From Bacteroidota bacterium (lineage in GTDB: Bacteria; Bacteroidota; Bacteroidia; Chitinophagales; LD1), in assembly GCA_018267385.1 (NCBI GenBank), contig JAFDYN010000019.1:1-64000 (forward strand): a stretch of 64,000 bases of DNA. Reading direction: 5' to 3'. Made by a program: the position numbers and the translations under genes. Positions 1-7,542 of the stretch are shown one piece after another; position 1 is the stretch's first letter, and every line of letters begins with the position of its first letter. The notes under the pieces are model-generated. The model saw only the letters and a program-made list of their open reading frames with translations, was not told the DNA's origin and did not search any database.

Positions 1-438
1 CATAGCCTGGAGCACATATACGCCTGGTGCGAGGCCGGAGAGGTCGGCGCCTGATGCCTCGTAGTCTCCGCTGTAGACCTGCTGGCCTACCATGTTAAAT
101 ACATAGATGTGTATATTGTCGTCCAGTGATGCTACATGCACCCGCGTAGAAAACGGGTTAGGATATACGGTAGCTGCCTCAGATGGGGCCTCTGTGATAC
201 CCGTAGTTTCTTCCGTATTGACTATAGAGCGGCTGGCCACCAGAAATCCCTGTGATACACCGGCGTCTCTGGTCTCTACCATACCTACTACCGGTTCACC
301 TACAGATATCAGCATCTGTATGCTGCCCGGAGTACCTATGGTACCCCCTGCGGAGTTTAAGACCATCCGGCCGGTAGACTGCGCAAAGGAGGCTGCAGCC
401 AGCATGGATGATAAGATCAAAAGGTAGGTTTTTTTCAT
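1..438 (-). CDS. T9SS type A sorting-domain protein, 3' end outside window
   Basis: The minus strand is open from an ATG at 438 to the window edge (146 codons), so the stop lies beyond base 1. The product begins MKKTYLLILSSMLAAASFAQ, a typical Sec signal peptide ending in the SFAQ cleavage site common in Bacteroidota. The middle contains the GxPGSIQMLISVGEP-like segment of short surface proteins, and from about residue 95 a YPNPF motif opens a type IX secretion C-terminal sorting domain, running into NMVGQQVYSGDYEA and LAPGVYVLQ. The domain is nearly complete at the edge, so the whole protein is probably only slightly longer, about 150-155 residues. It is expected to be exported by Sec and then attached or released at the cell surface by the T9SS. 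No catalytic domain is visible; its specific role is unknown. Confidence 0.8.
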   Translation of the reverse strand, partial: MKKTYLLILSSMLAAASFAQSTGRMVLNSAGGTIGTPGSIQMLISVGEPVVGMVETRDAGVSQGFLVASRSIVNTEETTGITEAPSEAATVYPNPFSTRVHVASLDDNIHIYVFNMVGQQVYSGDYEASGADLSGLAPGVYVLQAM

Positions 439-630
439 TGTTTATGTTTTTCTTACTCACGTTTACGCGGAGCTGTTTCATTTTGTTTCAGATAAAAGGA
501 AAAACCTGTTAAAAAATAGTTTTTCTCCTACTAGTTCATTGATTGAAAATCATTGATTTGAGAAAGAGAAGCAGGGCTTGAGAGATATTATATTAATATT
601 GCAGGATAACCAATCTCCCGGCTCCCTCCC

Positions 631-1947
631 TTGAATAAACTCTTTACGCTAATGGTATGGGTCTCGCTGTGCCATTCCGCTATAGCGCAGATCACGGCTA
701 CTGACACCATCCGGCAGCAGCGATGGAATATCCACTTTCAATCTACGGTCATAGGCCAGTGGCATCCGGCTTTTGCTGATCCATATAGCGGGCAGAATAG
801 CCTCCGCTCTCATGAAGGGGCCAAGGTCTCTATCACTACTACTCTATTTGCCGGAGTGAGGCTGTGGAAGGGGGCAGAGTTTTATTTCAACCCTGAGATA
901 TCGGGCGGTGAAGGACTGAGCCAGGCGCTCGGAGTGGCCGGAGCGCTGAATGGAGAAACATTTCGTGTAGGATCTGCTACCCCCAAGGTCTATGTAGCGC
1001 GCCTCTTCCTGCGCCAGTATATAGCACTCAGCAAAGAATATGAGTGGGTAGACAATGACTTTAACCAGCTACATGTGAAGCGGCCTGTGTCTTACCTCTC
1101 CTTTCTGGTGGGCAGGATCAATATAGCCGACTACTTTGACAATAATAGTGTAGCGCATGATGCGCGGCGGCAGTTTCTCAACTGGTCACTGATGGGTGCC
1201 GGTGCCTGGGACTATCCGGCCAATACGCGTGGCTACACCTATGGGTTTGTGGCAGAGTGGAAACACAAACAGTGGGGGCTGAGGTATTCTTTTGCCACGC
1301 TGCCCAAATCTGCCAATGCATCTAATATGAACTATGATCCGCGTCTGGCGCTGGCTCACGTACTGGAGGCAGAGGGCGGCTGGAAACTAAAGAATGGGCT
1401 GACAGGTACGGTGCGACTGCTCGGTTTCCTCAATGTGGCCAATATGGGTAGCTATCAGCTCGCTACCCTGATGGATACACCTGATATCACCGCTACGCGG
1501 AAATACTCTCGCAGCAAGGCTGGTTTTGGTATCAATGCCGAGCAGCAGGTCACACCGGAGGCTACGGTCTTTGCCCGCTATAGCTGGAATGACGGGCAGA
1601 ATGAGACGTGGGTCTTCACCGAGATAGATAATTCATTCAGCGCGGGTGCCATGACCAGCGGCAGATACTGGAAACGCCCGCTGGATAATATCGGCCTGTC
1701 TGTCGTGACCAACGGTATTTCAAAAGCACACCGCGACTATTTAGCCAAAGGCGGTTATGGCTTTATCATAGGTGATGGCAGGTTAAACTACGCGCAGGAA
1801 TTTATCACTGAGTTATATTACTCCTTTGCCGTGTATAAGGATTATATCTTTATCACGCCGGACTACCAGTTTGTACTGAATCCCGGCTATAACAAAGACC
1901 GTGGCCCTGTCAATGCCTTTGCCGTGAGGCTACATGCGGAGTTTTGA
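631..1947 (+). CDS. OprB-like carbohydrate porin
   Basis: A 438-residue outer-membrane protein. It begins at TTG 631 (MNKLFTLMVWVSLCHSAIAQ, a plausible signal peptide); the next in-frame ATG at 652 would leave a poor signal sequence, so TTG is preferred. The mature part alternates short strands rich in Tyr, Trp and Phe, ends in a C-terminal aromatic residue (HAEF), and carries the pattern GRINIADYFDNNSVAHDARRQ followed by NWSLMGAGAWDYPANTRGY that is seen in OprB-family carbohydrate-selective porins annotated in Bacteroidota. Such porins form a beta-barrel for diffusion of small solutes; the substrate cannot be read from the sequence. The gene is single, convergent with the propeller protein on its right, and shares a bidirectional terminator with it. 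Confidence 0.7.
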   Translation: MNKLFTLMVWVSLCHSAIAQITATDTIRQQRWNIHFQSTVIGQWHPAFADPYSGQNSLRSHEGAKVSITTTLFAGVRLWKGAEFYFNPEISGGEGLSQALGVAGALNGETFRVGSATPKVYVARLFLRQYIALSKEYEWVDNDFNQLHVKRPVSYLSFLVGRINIADYFDNNSVAHDARRQFLNWSLMGAGAWDYPANTRGYTYGFVAEWKHKQWGLRYSFATLPKSANASNMNYDPRLALAHVLEAEGGWKLKNGLTGTVRLLGFLNVANMGSYQLATLMDTPDITATRKYSRSKAGFGINAEQQVTPEATVFARYSWNDGQNETWVFTEIDNSFSAGAMTSGRYWKRPLDNIGLSVVTNGISKAHRDYLAKGGYGFIIGDGRLNYAQEFITELYYSFAVYKDYIFITPDYQFVLNPGYNKDRGPVNAFAVRLHAEF

Positions 1948-1950
1948 TTT

Positions 1951-1980
1951 TTATTAACCGCAAAAGCGCGGAAACGCAAG
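1951..1980. repeat. Short copy of GCGCAAAGACGC-type intergenic repeat
   Basis: Just after the porin stop lies TTAACCGCAAAAGCGCGG followed by AAACGCAAG. This is the same sequence family as the larger decayed stretches at 58.9-59.2 kb and 60.03-60.12 kb (there GCGTCTTTGCGCCTTCGCG, read on the other strand). These fragments are widespread non-coding repeats; on one strand they translate to phrases like RKGAKTQR, which explains spurious small proteins in databases. Confidence 0.5.
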
Positions 1981-2027
1981 AAATATAAATGACCGCCAGG
2001 GAGAAGATATGATCTATCTAAGAGCAA

Positions 2028-2068
2028 AAGCAGAAAGCCCCATCTGATAGAGATGGGGCTTTCTGCTT
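2028..2068. terminator. Bidirectional rho-independent-type terminator
   Basis: Perfect 18-bp stem: arms 2028-2045 and 2051-2068 (AAGCAGAAAGCCCCATCT and its complement) with a 5-base loop. It lies between the convergent porin (stop 1947) and propeller protein (stop 2095) genes and can serve both; the AAG/CTT ends give short A/T tracts rather than long T runs. Confidence 0.75.
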
Positions 2069-2094
2069 GGGATTGGTTTTTAGGTGGACGGGTC

Positions 2095-3516
2095 TTATTC
2101 TTTCACGAGTTTCAGGGTTTGAGTAGCGCCGGTGGCGGTAGTTACTTTTACCAGATAGATACCAGCGGCAAAGCTGCCTGTGTGGATCTGGGTAGCTGCC
2201 TGATCATTCAGCTCAGCAGTGGCTACCTGCTGGCCTGTTACGTCTGTCACGCTGATGGTGGCAGTGATACTCTGGTCAAAGCGCACGTTGAAAAGGTTGC
2301 TCATCGGATTCGGATACACTGTCATGGTGTGGCCGTCCAGCTCGCTGATGGCATTATTGCTACCCTGGCCATCATATTTCGCTACGAAGCGGCTGCCGCT
2401 TGTATTTTGATTGCCGCCGGCCACATACCACAGGTTGTGAGCGTATATCATTGTATTGATGCCTGCATTATCCTGCGCCAGATTGTCATAGTGGCCGAAG
2501 TTTGACCATGAGCTGCCATTCCATTTTTCTACTACGCTATGTGCGGTATTAGCATCTATCAGCTCGCCTGCAGCGTATACATTGCCGGAGCCGTCTACTA
2601 CTACGCTCTTGACCGGATTGTCCAGTACGCCGGCGCCAAAAGAGGCGGTGCCACCGAGCTCGCTCCATGTACTGCCATCATAGTGGGCTACATAGTATTT
2701 GCCGCCTGCATCGCGAAACGTACCTGCTACATAAACATTGGAGCCACTGACAGCGATCGTATTGCCATAATCTCCAAAAGGAATATTGAGTGCGCCGGAC
2801 CCTGCGCCCACCTCTGACCATGAGCTGCCGTTAAACCTGGCCAGGTATGGATGGCCCGTACTGATGGTCCCATTAGTAAAGTTACCTGTCGCGTAGACAT
2901 TGCCCGAGGCATCGACAGTCATAGCTGTGATAGCATTATTGGCATTGAGGGCATTGGATGCGCCTCCCACCGTGGTCCATGCGGTGCCGTCCCACTTCAT
3001 TACCTGATAGTAGATATTAGAGCCAGAGAGGAAGGCGATCTCACCCGCCGCATAAATATTGCCCTGCGCATCTGATGCGATGCTGCTGATACTCTGTACC
3101 AGCGTAGCGCCAAAACCGGAACTACCTCCGAGCTCAGTCCAGGCAGAGCCGTTCCATTTGGCTACATAGGCCATGCCTCCGGCGTCGGTAAAGTGCCCCC
3201 CTGCATAGATATTGCCCGAAGGATCGCTGCAGATGCTAGAGATGTCGCCATTGGCACTGAGTGCACTGCTGCCCGTGCCTAGTTCTGCCCAGGTCGTGCC
3301 ATTCCATTTGGCTACATACTGATTAGAGCCGGCATCCAGAAACTGGCCAGCGGCGTAGATATTGCCGGAGGGATCAGCACACAGCGTATTGATGTCATAA
3401 GAGCCTGCGGCGATGGTATCGTTACCGGTGCCGAGCTGTGTCCACTGCGCCTGCGCACCCGCGCCGATCAGCATGGCCGCACCGATGAGGATGGAGGGTA
3501 AAGTTTTGAATTTCAT
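2095..3516 (-). CDS. Seven-bladed propeller protein with T9SS type A sorting domain
   Basis: A 473-residue secreted protein; ATG 3516 is chosen because it starts MKFKTLPSILIGAAMLIGAG, a clear signal peptide, while the open frame upstream is not signal-like. The body consists of seven repeats of about 50 residues, each with WNGxxWxELG..., a variable loop, then DPSGNIYAAGxF...YVAKW. Seven such units are what a closed seven-bladed beta-propeller needs. The last ~75 residues hold YPNPMSNLFNVRF, VTDVTGQQVATAEL and AAGIYLVKV...LKLVKE, a type A T9SS sorting domain. It therefore is predicted to be displayed or released at the cell surface. Function is unknown; propellers of this sort often mediate binding to proteins or glycans. 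Single gene, sharing a terminator with the porin. Confidence 0.8.
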   Translation of the reverse strand: MKFKTLPSILIGAAMLIGAGAQAQWTQLGTGNDTIAAGSYDINTLCADPSGNIYAAGQFLDAGSNQYVAKWNGTTWAELGTGSSALSANGDISSICSDPSGNIYAGGHFTDAGGMAYVAKWNGSAWTELGGSSGFGATLVQSISSIASDAQGNIYAAGEIAFLSGSNIYYQVMKWDGTAWTTVGGASNALNANNAITAMTVDASGNVYATGNFTNGTISTGHPYLARFNGSSWSEVGAGSGALNIPFGDYGNTIAVSGSNVYVAGTFRDAGGKYYVAHYDGSTWSELGGTASFGAGVLDNPVKSVVVDGSGNVYAAGELIDANTAHSVVEKWNGSSWSNFGHYDNLAQDNAGINTMIYAHNLWYVAGGNQNTSGSRFVAKYDGQGSNNAISELDGHTMTVYPNPMSNLFNVRFDQSITATISVTDVTGQQVATAELNDQAATQIHTGSFAAGIYLVKVTTATGATQTLKLVKE

Positions 3517-3627
3517 GTCTTTTGTGTTTAAGTGATAAATGTTTTTGCGACACAGCAAAGGAACGCAGTATCACGCTGGAGGGGAAGGACAGATAAGGCG
3601 GTTACTTACCGGCCATGAGCGGCGGAT

Positions 3628-3667
3628 TTTGTTTGTTCGTTACCCCTAGGCGCAGCGAACAAACAAA
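3628..3667. repeat. Perfect hairpin repeat, copy A
   Basis: Arms 3628-3639 (TTTGTTTGTTCG) and 3656-3667 are a perfect 12-bp inverted repeat around a 16-base loop holding CCTAGG. It is the variant of copies B and C in which GTTC units have become GTTT. It is one of three such hairpins clustered around the RAYT gene. Confidence 0.75.
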
Positions 3668-3692
3668 CAAATGCAGGGCGGCTGTATGTGAC

Positions 3693-3742
3693 AGTCAATA
3701 GGGCGATGCCCTATCCTGAAGGCGGGTCGCCCCTTTGGGGCT
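3693..3742. repeat. RAYT-associated palindromic half-unit
   Basis: AGTCAATAGGGCGATGCCCT followed by ATCCTGAAGGCGGGTCGCCC and CTTTGGGGCT. It contains the small palindromes TAGGGCGATGCCCTA and AGCCCCAAAGGGGC (in reverse). Near-identical copies occur at 4272-4321, 4391-4440 and 5206-5254. Confidence 0.8.
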
Positions 3743-3758
3743 GCTCCATGGGGCGATC

Positions 3759-3806
3759 TTTGTTCGTTCGTTCGTTACCCCTAGTGTGAGCGAACGAACG
3801 AACAAA
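3759..3806. repeat. Perfect hairpin repeat, copy B
   Basis: Arms 3759-3774 (TTTGTTCGTTCGTTCG) and 3791-3806 form a perfect 16-bp inverted repeat with a 16-base loop TTACCCCTAGTGTGAG. Same orientation as copy A. The arm is made of tandem GTTC units, so arm length probably varies by slippage with both arms kept complementary. Confidence 0.8.
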
Positions 3807-3830
3807 AATGGAGAGATGTATCGGGGGGCA

Positions 3831-4109
3831 TTATCTCTTATTCTCTATTACTACTACTTTATTCTGGTACTTAGAGATCATTTTGCGCAGGGCCTTCTGG
3901 ATCTCGGCCGGGGTATGGTGTGGGTAGCGGCGGTACACCTTGTGCAGGGCGGCATTGAGGTCCAGCACAAAGGCGGCAGTGGCGCTGTCAGCTTTAGCGC
4001 TTACGTTCTTGTCAGTAAACAGACTATCATATGGTACTATGATCTGGTGTGCCCTCATGATGGTCTCCAGTATCGGCTCAAACTCTTTTTCTATCTCTTC
4101 CAATGTCAT
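3831..4109 (-). CDS. Hypothetical 92-residue protein
   Basis: Reads MTLEEIEKEFEPILETIMRA and onward to KYQNKVVVIENKR. It is charged, mostly helical, with no signal peptide or membrane segment. The open frame extends upstream to 4277, but that extension is hydrophobic, lower in complexity and looks non-coding, so ATG 4109 is chosen. It sits between palindromic repeats and the RAYT gene, all on the minus strand. I do not recognise the family. The predicted helices around residues 5-20 and 65-85 with a central YDSLFTDKNVSAKADSATAA stretch give no functional clue. Could be a genuine small cytoplasmic protein; coding status is moderately supported by composition only. Confidence 0.45.
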   Translation of the reverse strand: MTLEEIEKEFEPILETIMRAHQIIVPYDSLFTDKNVSAKADSATAAFVLDLNAALHKVYRRYPHHTPAEIQKALRKMISKYQNKVVVIENKR

Positions 4110-4271
4110 GTCGGGGTTTTGCGCATAGTTAAAAACATTGGGTACACTTATAGGAGGCACAAAAAACAACAAGGAGGAAACTTTGGTAAAAACAACAATT
4201 TTATATGTGTTTATTTCAATAAATGTGCGCTGAAGGAGGGTGAAGAATAATCTGTTAAAATAGGGTGGGAT

Positions 4272-4321
4272 AGTCAATAAGGCGATGCCCTATCCTGAGG
4301 CGGGTCGCCCCTTTGGGGCTT
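4272..4321. repeat. RAYT-associated palindromic half-unit
   Basis: Second copy of the half-unit (AGTCAATAAGGCGATGCCCT ... CCCCTTTGGGGCT), directly followed ten bases later by a full unit at 4331-4440. Confidence 0.8.
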
Positions 4322-4330
4322 CTTGCATTC

Positions 4331-4440
4331 AGCCCCAAAGGGGCAGTTCGCCTTTGTAGCGTGGGGCATCGCCCTACGTGTTTGGGGCTTAGTCAATAGG
4401 GCGGTGCCCTATCCTGGAGGCGGGTCGCCCCTTTGGGGCT
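4331..4440. repeat. Full RAYT-associated palindromic unit
   Basis: Begins AGCCCCAAAGGGGCAGTTCG, continues GTAGCGTGGGGCATCGCCCT and ACGTG, then joins the inverted half AGTCAATAGGGCGGTGCCCT ... CGCCCCTTTGGGGCT. The two halves are roughly complementary (AGCCCC...GGGGCT ends; GGGGCATCGCCC versus GGGCGGTGCCC), so the unit is a paired palindrome like a BIME. It ends 21 bases before the stop codon of the transposase. Confidence 0.8.
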
Positions 4441-4461
4441 TGTCTGGATGGCGGCAGGTGT

Positions 4462-4914
4462 TTATTCCCAAAAGTATTTTTCGTCATAATCAACGTCATA
4501 CTTTTTGAGGAGTTTGCGGCATTCTGTCTGGTAGGATTGTACCGCATGATGTTTCTCCTGGTCGCGGATGTAATCTGCCACCTTTTGTACCTCGGTGTAT
4601 CCTACAGAGAAAGCAGCGTAGCCATCCTGCCAGTAGAAGGCTGCATAGTCGTCTCCCTTTGATTTGATCCAACGGCTGGAGTACTTTTTAATATCCTCCA
4701 GCAGCTTCATCACGGTGATCTTGCGGGACAGGATACAAAGGATGTGTACATGATCTGTATAGCCGCCTATCTCCACCGGCTGGCAGTCTCGTTCGCGGCA
4801 CAGGGCGCCTATGTAGCTGTGCAGGTCATCTTTGATCGTATCATCTATCGTGGCCTCCCGGTGTTTTGTGCTGAATACGATGTGCAGGTAGATTCTCGTC
4901 AATGATTGTGGCAT
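4462..4914 (-). CDS. REP-associated tyrosine transposase (IS200/Y1 family)
   Basis: A 150-residue single-domain Y1 transposase: N-terminal LTRIYLHIVFSTKHRE strand, the HUH metal-binding motif at H55-V-H57 within GGYTDHVHILCIL, and the catalytic tyrosine at Y115 in VQKVADYIRDQEKHH, the sequence typical of REP-associated transposases (RAYTs) and of IS200/IS605 TnpA. Length matches the family. Both catalytic motifs are intact, so it may be active as a single-strand endonuclease and ligase. Palindromic units flank it on both sides (4331-4440 and 4962-5047), with more copies within 1 kb. In RAYT systems the enzyme nicks its REP hairpins and may spread them; that this enzyme acts on these repeats is inference from position. 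No tnpB partner is present. Confidence 0.88.
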   Translation of the reverse strand: MPQSLTRIYLHIVFSTKHREATIDDTIKDDLHSYIGALCRERDCQPVEIGGYTDHVHILCILSRKITVMKLLEDIKKYSSRWIKSKGDDYAAFYWQDGYAAFSVGYTEVQKVADYIRDQEKHHAVQSYQTECRKLLKKYDVDYDEKYFWE

Positions 4915-4961
4915 TCTCTAAGATATGGAAATATCAAATCGGATACATGGTGAATGCATTT

Positions 4962-5047
4962 AGCCCCAACGGGGCGTTACGACTATAGCGTGGGGCATCG
5001 CCCTACGTGTATTTTTTCTGGGGGGATAGTCAATAGGGGCGGTGCGG
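4962..5047. repeat. RAYT-associated palindromic unit, second half truncated
   Basis: Begins AGCCCCAACGGGGCGTTACG, continues GCGTGGGGCATCGCCCTACG and TGTATTTTTTC, and enters AGTCAATAGGGGCGGTGC before losing similarity. So the second half is cut after about 18 bases, unlike the full copies. It starts 48 bases upstream of the transposase start codon. Confidence 0.75.
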
Positions 5048-5060
5048 ATCAGGCTTGTAT

Positions 5061-5108
5061 TTTGTTCGTTCGTTCGCTGCGCCTAGGGGCAACGAACGAA
5101 CGAACAAA
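5061..5108. repeat. Perfect hairpin repeat, copy C
   Basis: Arms 5061-5076 and 5093-5108, perfect 16-bp inverted repeat of TTTGTTCGTTCGTTCG. The loop CTGCGCCTAGGGGCAA is the reverse complement type of the loop in copy A, so copy C is inserted in the opposite orientation. It sits exactly at the truncated end of the 4962-5047 unit. Confidence 0.8.
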
Positions 5109-5138
5109 AAATCCGGACGTAGGTGATCCGGATACTTT

Positions 5139-5254
5139 AGCCCCAACCGGGCGTTACGACTTATAGCGTGGGGCATCGCCCTACGTGTATTTTTTCGGGG
5201 GGTGAGTCAATAGGGCGATGCCCTATCCTAATGGCGGGTCGCCCCTTTGGGGCT
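5139..5254. repeat. Full RAYT-associated palindromic unit
   Basis: Complete paired unit of about 116 bases: AGCCCCAACCGGGCGTTACG, GTGGGGCATCGCCCTACGTG, a T-run, then AGTCAATAGGGCGATGCCCT and CGCCCCTTTGGGGCT. It abuts the stop codon of the outer-membrane protein gene at 5271. Confidence 0.8.
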
Positions 5255-5270
5255 TAGCTGCAAATAGATA

Positions 5271-6083
5271 TTACTTCAATCTGGCCTTGAAATTGAGCCC
5301 CACGTGTAGCTCTGCATAGGGCCTGAAGGCGCTACCTGTCAGGGTCTCTAAGTGAAATGGGGTACCCTCGGCCCAGACGATAAGCTGCAGGTGCTGTCTG
5401 AGTGGCTGCCTGATGCCGACGCCAAAGGAAGAAACATTGGCGCCCAGCCCTATCTGCTGAAACGTCCCCGCCTTGTAGTACCGGTAGGATACACCCCCGC
5501 CATACTTCCACCCGCGTCCCTGATAGGATACAAACTCGGGAGCCAGGGTCCACTGAAAGAATGACTGAAAGCGATGGCCAAACGTCCAGCGCAGTCCTAC
5601 GGGCAGGGCAAGCTTTATCATTGAGCCATTATTGATGTGTAGCTCCTCATACCCCAGATCGTATATCTGCCTGCCCGATACCTGCCCTACAGCGACATGC
5701 GCACCCAGCAGCAGCGAGAAAACGCGGCCATACGGCACGAGCTCTGCGGCGATATGAAAGCCACCTCCCTGTATCGGGGCCTCGTGCTGACGGATATCGT
5801 AGGCCAGGTAGGAGGCCGTCGCCTCTACACGCAGCTGCCCTCTGTAGATGTGCGAGGTGTACCAGTGCGATGCGGGTATGAGCGTGGTATAGGCTATGAG
5901 GCTATCCGCTATGCGGTAGGTGATCCTATCCTCCGCGCGGAAGTCATGCCATTTGCCCTCATTGGTATTGACTGTTTTGCCCTGCAGGCGGGTACTGTCG
6001 CGCAGGACCATCAGCTCCTCCCGCCTCTGAGCAGAGAGCAGTGTGCTGCATAAGATCATGGATAGTAAAATGCCGGTCCTCAC
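5271..6083 (-). CDS. Hypothetical outer-membrane beta-barrel protein
   Basis: 270 residues, starting MRTGILLSMILCSTLLSAQ, a signal peptide. From about residue 95 the sequence alternates hydrophobic and polar residues in strand-length stretches (GGGFHIAAELVPYGRVFSLL, GVSYRYYKAGTFQQIGLGAN, HLQLIVWAEGTPFHLE) and ends AYAELHVGLNFKARLK, as in small outer-membrane beta-barrels. The N-terminal 75 residues include a segment REELMVLRDSTRLQGKTV that may be periplasmic. No known family is recognised. Single gene; palindromic repeats lie immediately downstream of its stop and could act in termination or mRNA stability. Confidence 0.6.
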   Translation of the reverse strand: MRTGILLSMILCSTLLSAQRREELMVLRDSTRLQGKTVNTNEGKWHDFRAEDRITYRIADSLIAYTTLIPASHWYTSHIYRGQLRVEATASYLAYDIRQHEAPIQGGGFHIAAELVPYGRVFSLLLGAHVAVGQVSGRQIYDLGYEELHINNGSMIKLALPVGLRWTFGHRFQSFFQWTLAPEFVSYQGRGWKYGGGVSYRYYKAGTFQQIGLGANVSSFGVGIRQPLRQHLQLIVWAEGTPFHLETLTGSAFRPYAELHVGLNFKARLK

Positions 6084-6213
6084 ATCCTTACTTTATGTCT
6101 CTAAGATAATAGGATGGGTAGCAATGGCCAACTTTATCTTGAAATAAAGGTGAGGGATGCTGTTGCGCTGGTTGCTGGTCAGGCGACCAGCAACGGCGGG
6201 AAGGGAGTAGCAT

Positions 6214-7464
6214 TTAATTAAAATGTCTCAATGTATTTTTTAAAGTACTCATCGCAATTTTTTCTGGATCAGGGAAAAGAAAATTTTTATCTACACCTAA
6301 TTTTTTCAGTCTTTTAAGAATATATGGTCGTAGTGATTTATTTATGTTTAAACAATTAGAAAAACTGTAATCTTCTTGCTCGTTTTCATCATATTGATTT
6401 CTGGCGATATGTTCGATAGGAAAATTTGCTGAACTGTTCCAAATGAAAACGCCTTGCTGATTCACGATGTTAAGGTTATTATTAAGATGAAAAGATATTA
6501 TACCATCATTTTTGATTTCTGAAAAATATAGGAGAGGAGAAGATATAATATTATCGACTTTAGTTAAGGTTGCCATTAGAGGCCGTCCATGAGTAAGTAA
6601 CGTGACATTTTCAACTACATCGTCTGTTATAGACGCATCGATTATAGCTTCGGCTACATTCGCCTTTTGCATCCTTTCTCGTAATATTTTTTCAACCTTG
6701 GGTTTTAAACGCTGCATCCCTTCTTTTGCAGCTTCGATTATTTCGTCACCAGCACGTAGGTGTTTTTCTTCGATATAATAGACTGAAAAGTAATTGTCAA
6801 TTTCTCTTTTAGGCAGAGTTTTCTGCAATTTATAGGCGCCAAAATATAATGCATTTGCAAAGCTATACGTCCAGTCTATTAATGGTGTCGGACATCCATA
6901 ATGTTGTAGAAAACTTAAAATGGAAAGGTCGTTTTCTGGATCAAATTTGACATTCGAAAAATATTTTTGGAGTATATGCCCTTGTTCATTTTTAGAATTG
7001 TCAATCATCTTCTTTATAAAGTCGAGATGGTTTATTTCTTGGTTATAGAGCTTTCTTTCAATCCAGAGTCGTTGCAAGGAGCTATATAACCTGTACTTCG
7101 CCTCATCCACGCCTCTGAATAGAGTCTCTGGTTTTTGATGTAATTCAGCAAATATTTTTTCGAAATCCTCTACTGTATCAATATTTGTTTGATTAAAGAA
7201 AATTTCCTTTTGAATAAATGCTTTATACTCCGACAAGAAGCTTTTATCAGTAGAGGGAGAATCCAGTAAAGTTCCGACATAAGAGTTGATAGCCGACCTA
7301 ACCAATGAATTTACAGTTTCATCAATCACTTTGCCCGTTTCATCACATTTCACCAGCAATAATCCTTCTAATAACTCTTTAAATTTTATTCTCTCGTACC
7401 CGCCATCTTCAAGATGCTCCTTGAAAAGCTTTACCTTAAAGTCTAAATCCCAATTGAATTCCAT
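6214..7464 (-). CDS. FRG-domain protein
   Basis: 416 residues, no signal peptide. The FRG domain is visible as its namesake F116-R-G118 (ETLFRGVDEAKYRLYSSLQR), and HYGCPTPLIDWTYSFANALY around residues 189-208, the conserved H-G-x-PTPLLDWT core of the family. The remainder is charged and helical with a C-terminal SLRPYILKRLKKLGVDK segment. FRG proteins are of unknown enzymatic activity; the family is spread among phages, integrative elements and toxin or defence loci. The gene is much AT-richer than its neighbours and is inserted between an outer-membrane protein and nrdJ. The nrdJ terminator lies just 19 bases upstream of its start codon, leaving almost no room for a separate promoter, so its expression route is unclear. 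Confidence 0.8.
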   Translation of the reverse strand: MEFNWDLDFKVKLFKEHLEDGGYERIKFKELLEGLLLVKCDETGKVIDETVNSLVRSAINSYVGTLLDSPSTDKSFLSEYKAFIQKEIFFNQTNIDTVEDFEKIFAELHQKPETLFRGVDEAKYRLYSSLQRLWIERKLYNQEINHLDFIKKMIDNSKNEQGHILQKYFSNVKFDPENDLSILSFLQHYGCPTPLIDWTYSFANALYFGAYKLQKTLPKREIDNYFSVYYIEEKHLRAGDEIIEAAKEGMQRLKPKVEKILRERMQKANVAEAIIDASITDDVVENVTLLTHGRPLMATLTKVDNIISSPLLYFSEIKNDGIISFHLNNNLNIVNQQGVFIWNSSANFPIEHIARNQYDENEQEDYSFSNCLNINKSLRPYILKRLKKLGVDKNFLFPDPEKIAMSTLKNTLRHFN

Positions 7465-7478
7465 TGTCCCGTTTTTAA

Positions 7479-7511
7479 GAAAAAAGCCCCATCTCTCACG
7501 AAATGGGGCTT
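7479..7511 (-). terminator. Terminator of nrdJ
   Basis: Arms 7484-7492 and 7503-7511 (AAGCCCCAT / ATGGGGCTT) with a 10-base loop; on the minus strand it is followed by a run of T (plus-strand A at 7481-7485). It lies 32 bases after the nrdJ stop codon and before the FRG gene. Confidence 0.8.
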
Positions 7512-7542
7512 CTGTTATTTGTATTGTCTAATGTCTCAGAGA

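Noticed and set aside
3628-5108. GTTCGTTC repeats as a possible CRISPR or tandem array
   Set aside because: There are no spacers of equal length; each is a single hairpin.
4323-5166. Short open frames across the RAYT repeats (for example MHSAPKGQFAFVAWG and MHLAPTGRYDYSV)
   Set aside because: They translate the palindromic repeats themselves and recur wherever the repeat occurs; not genes.
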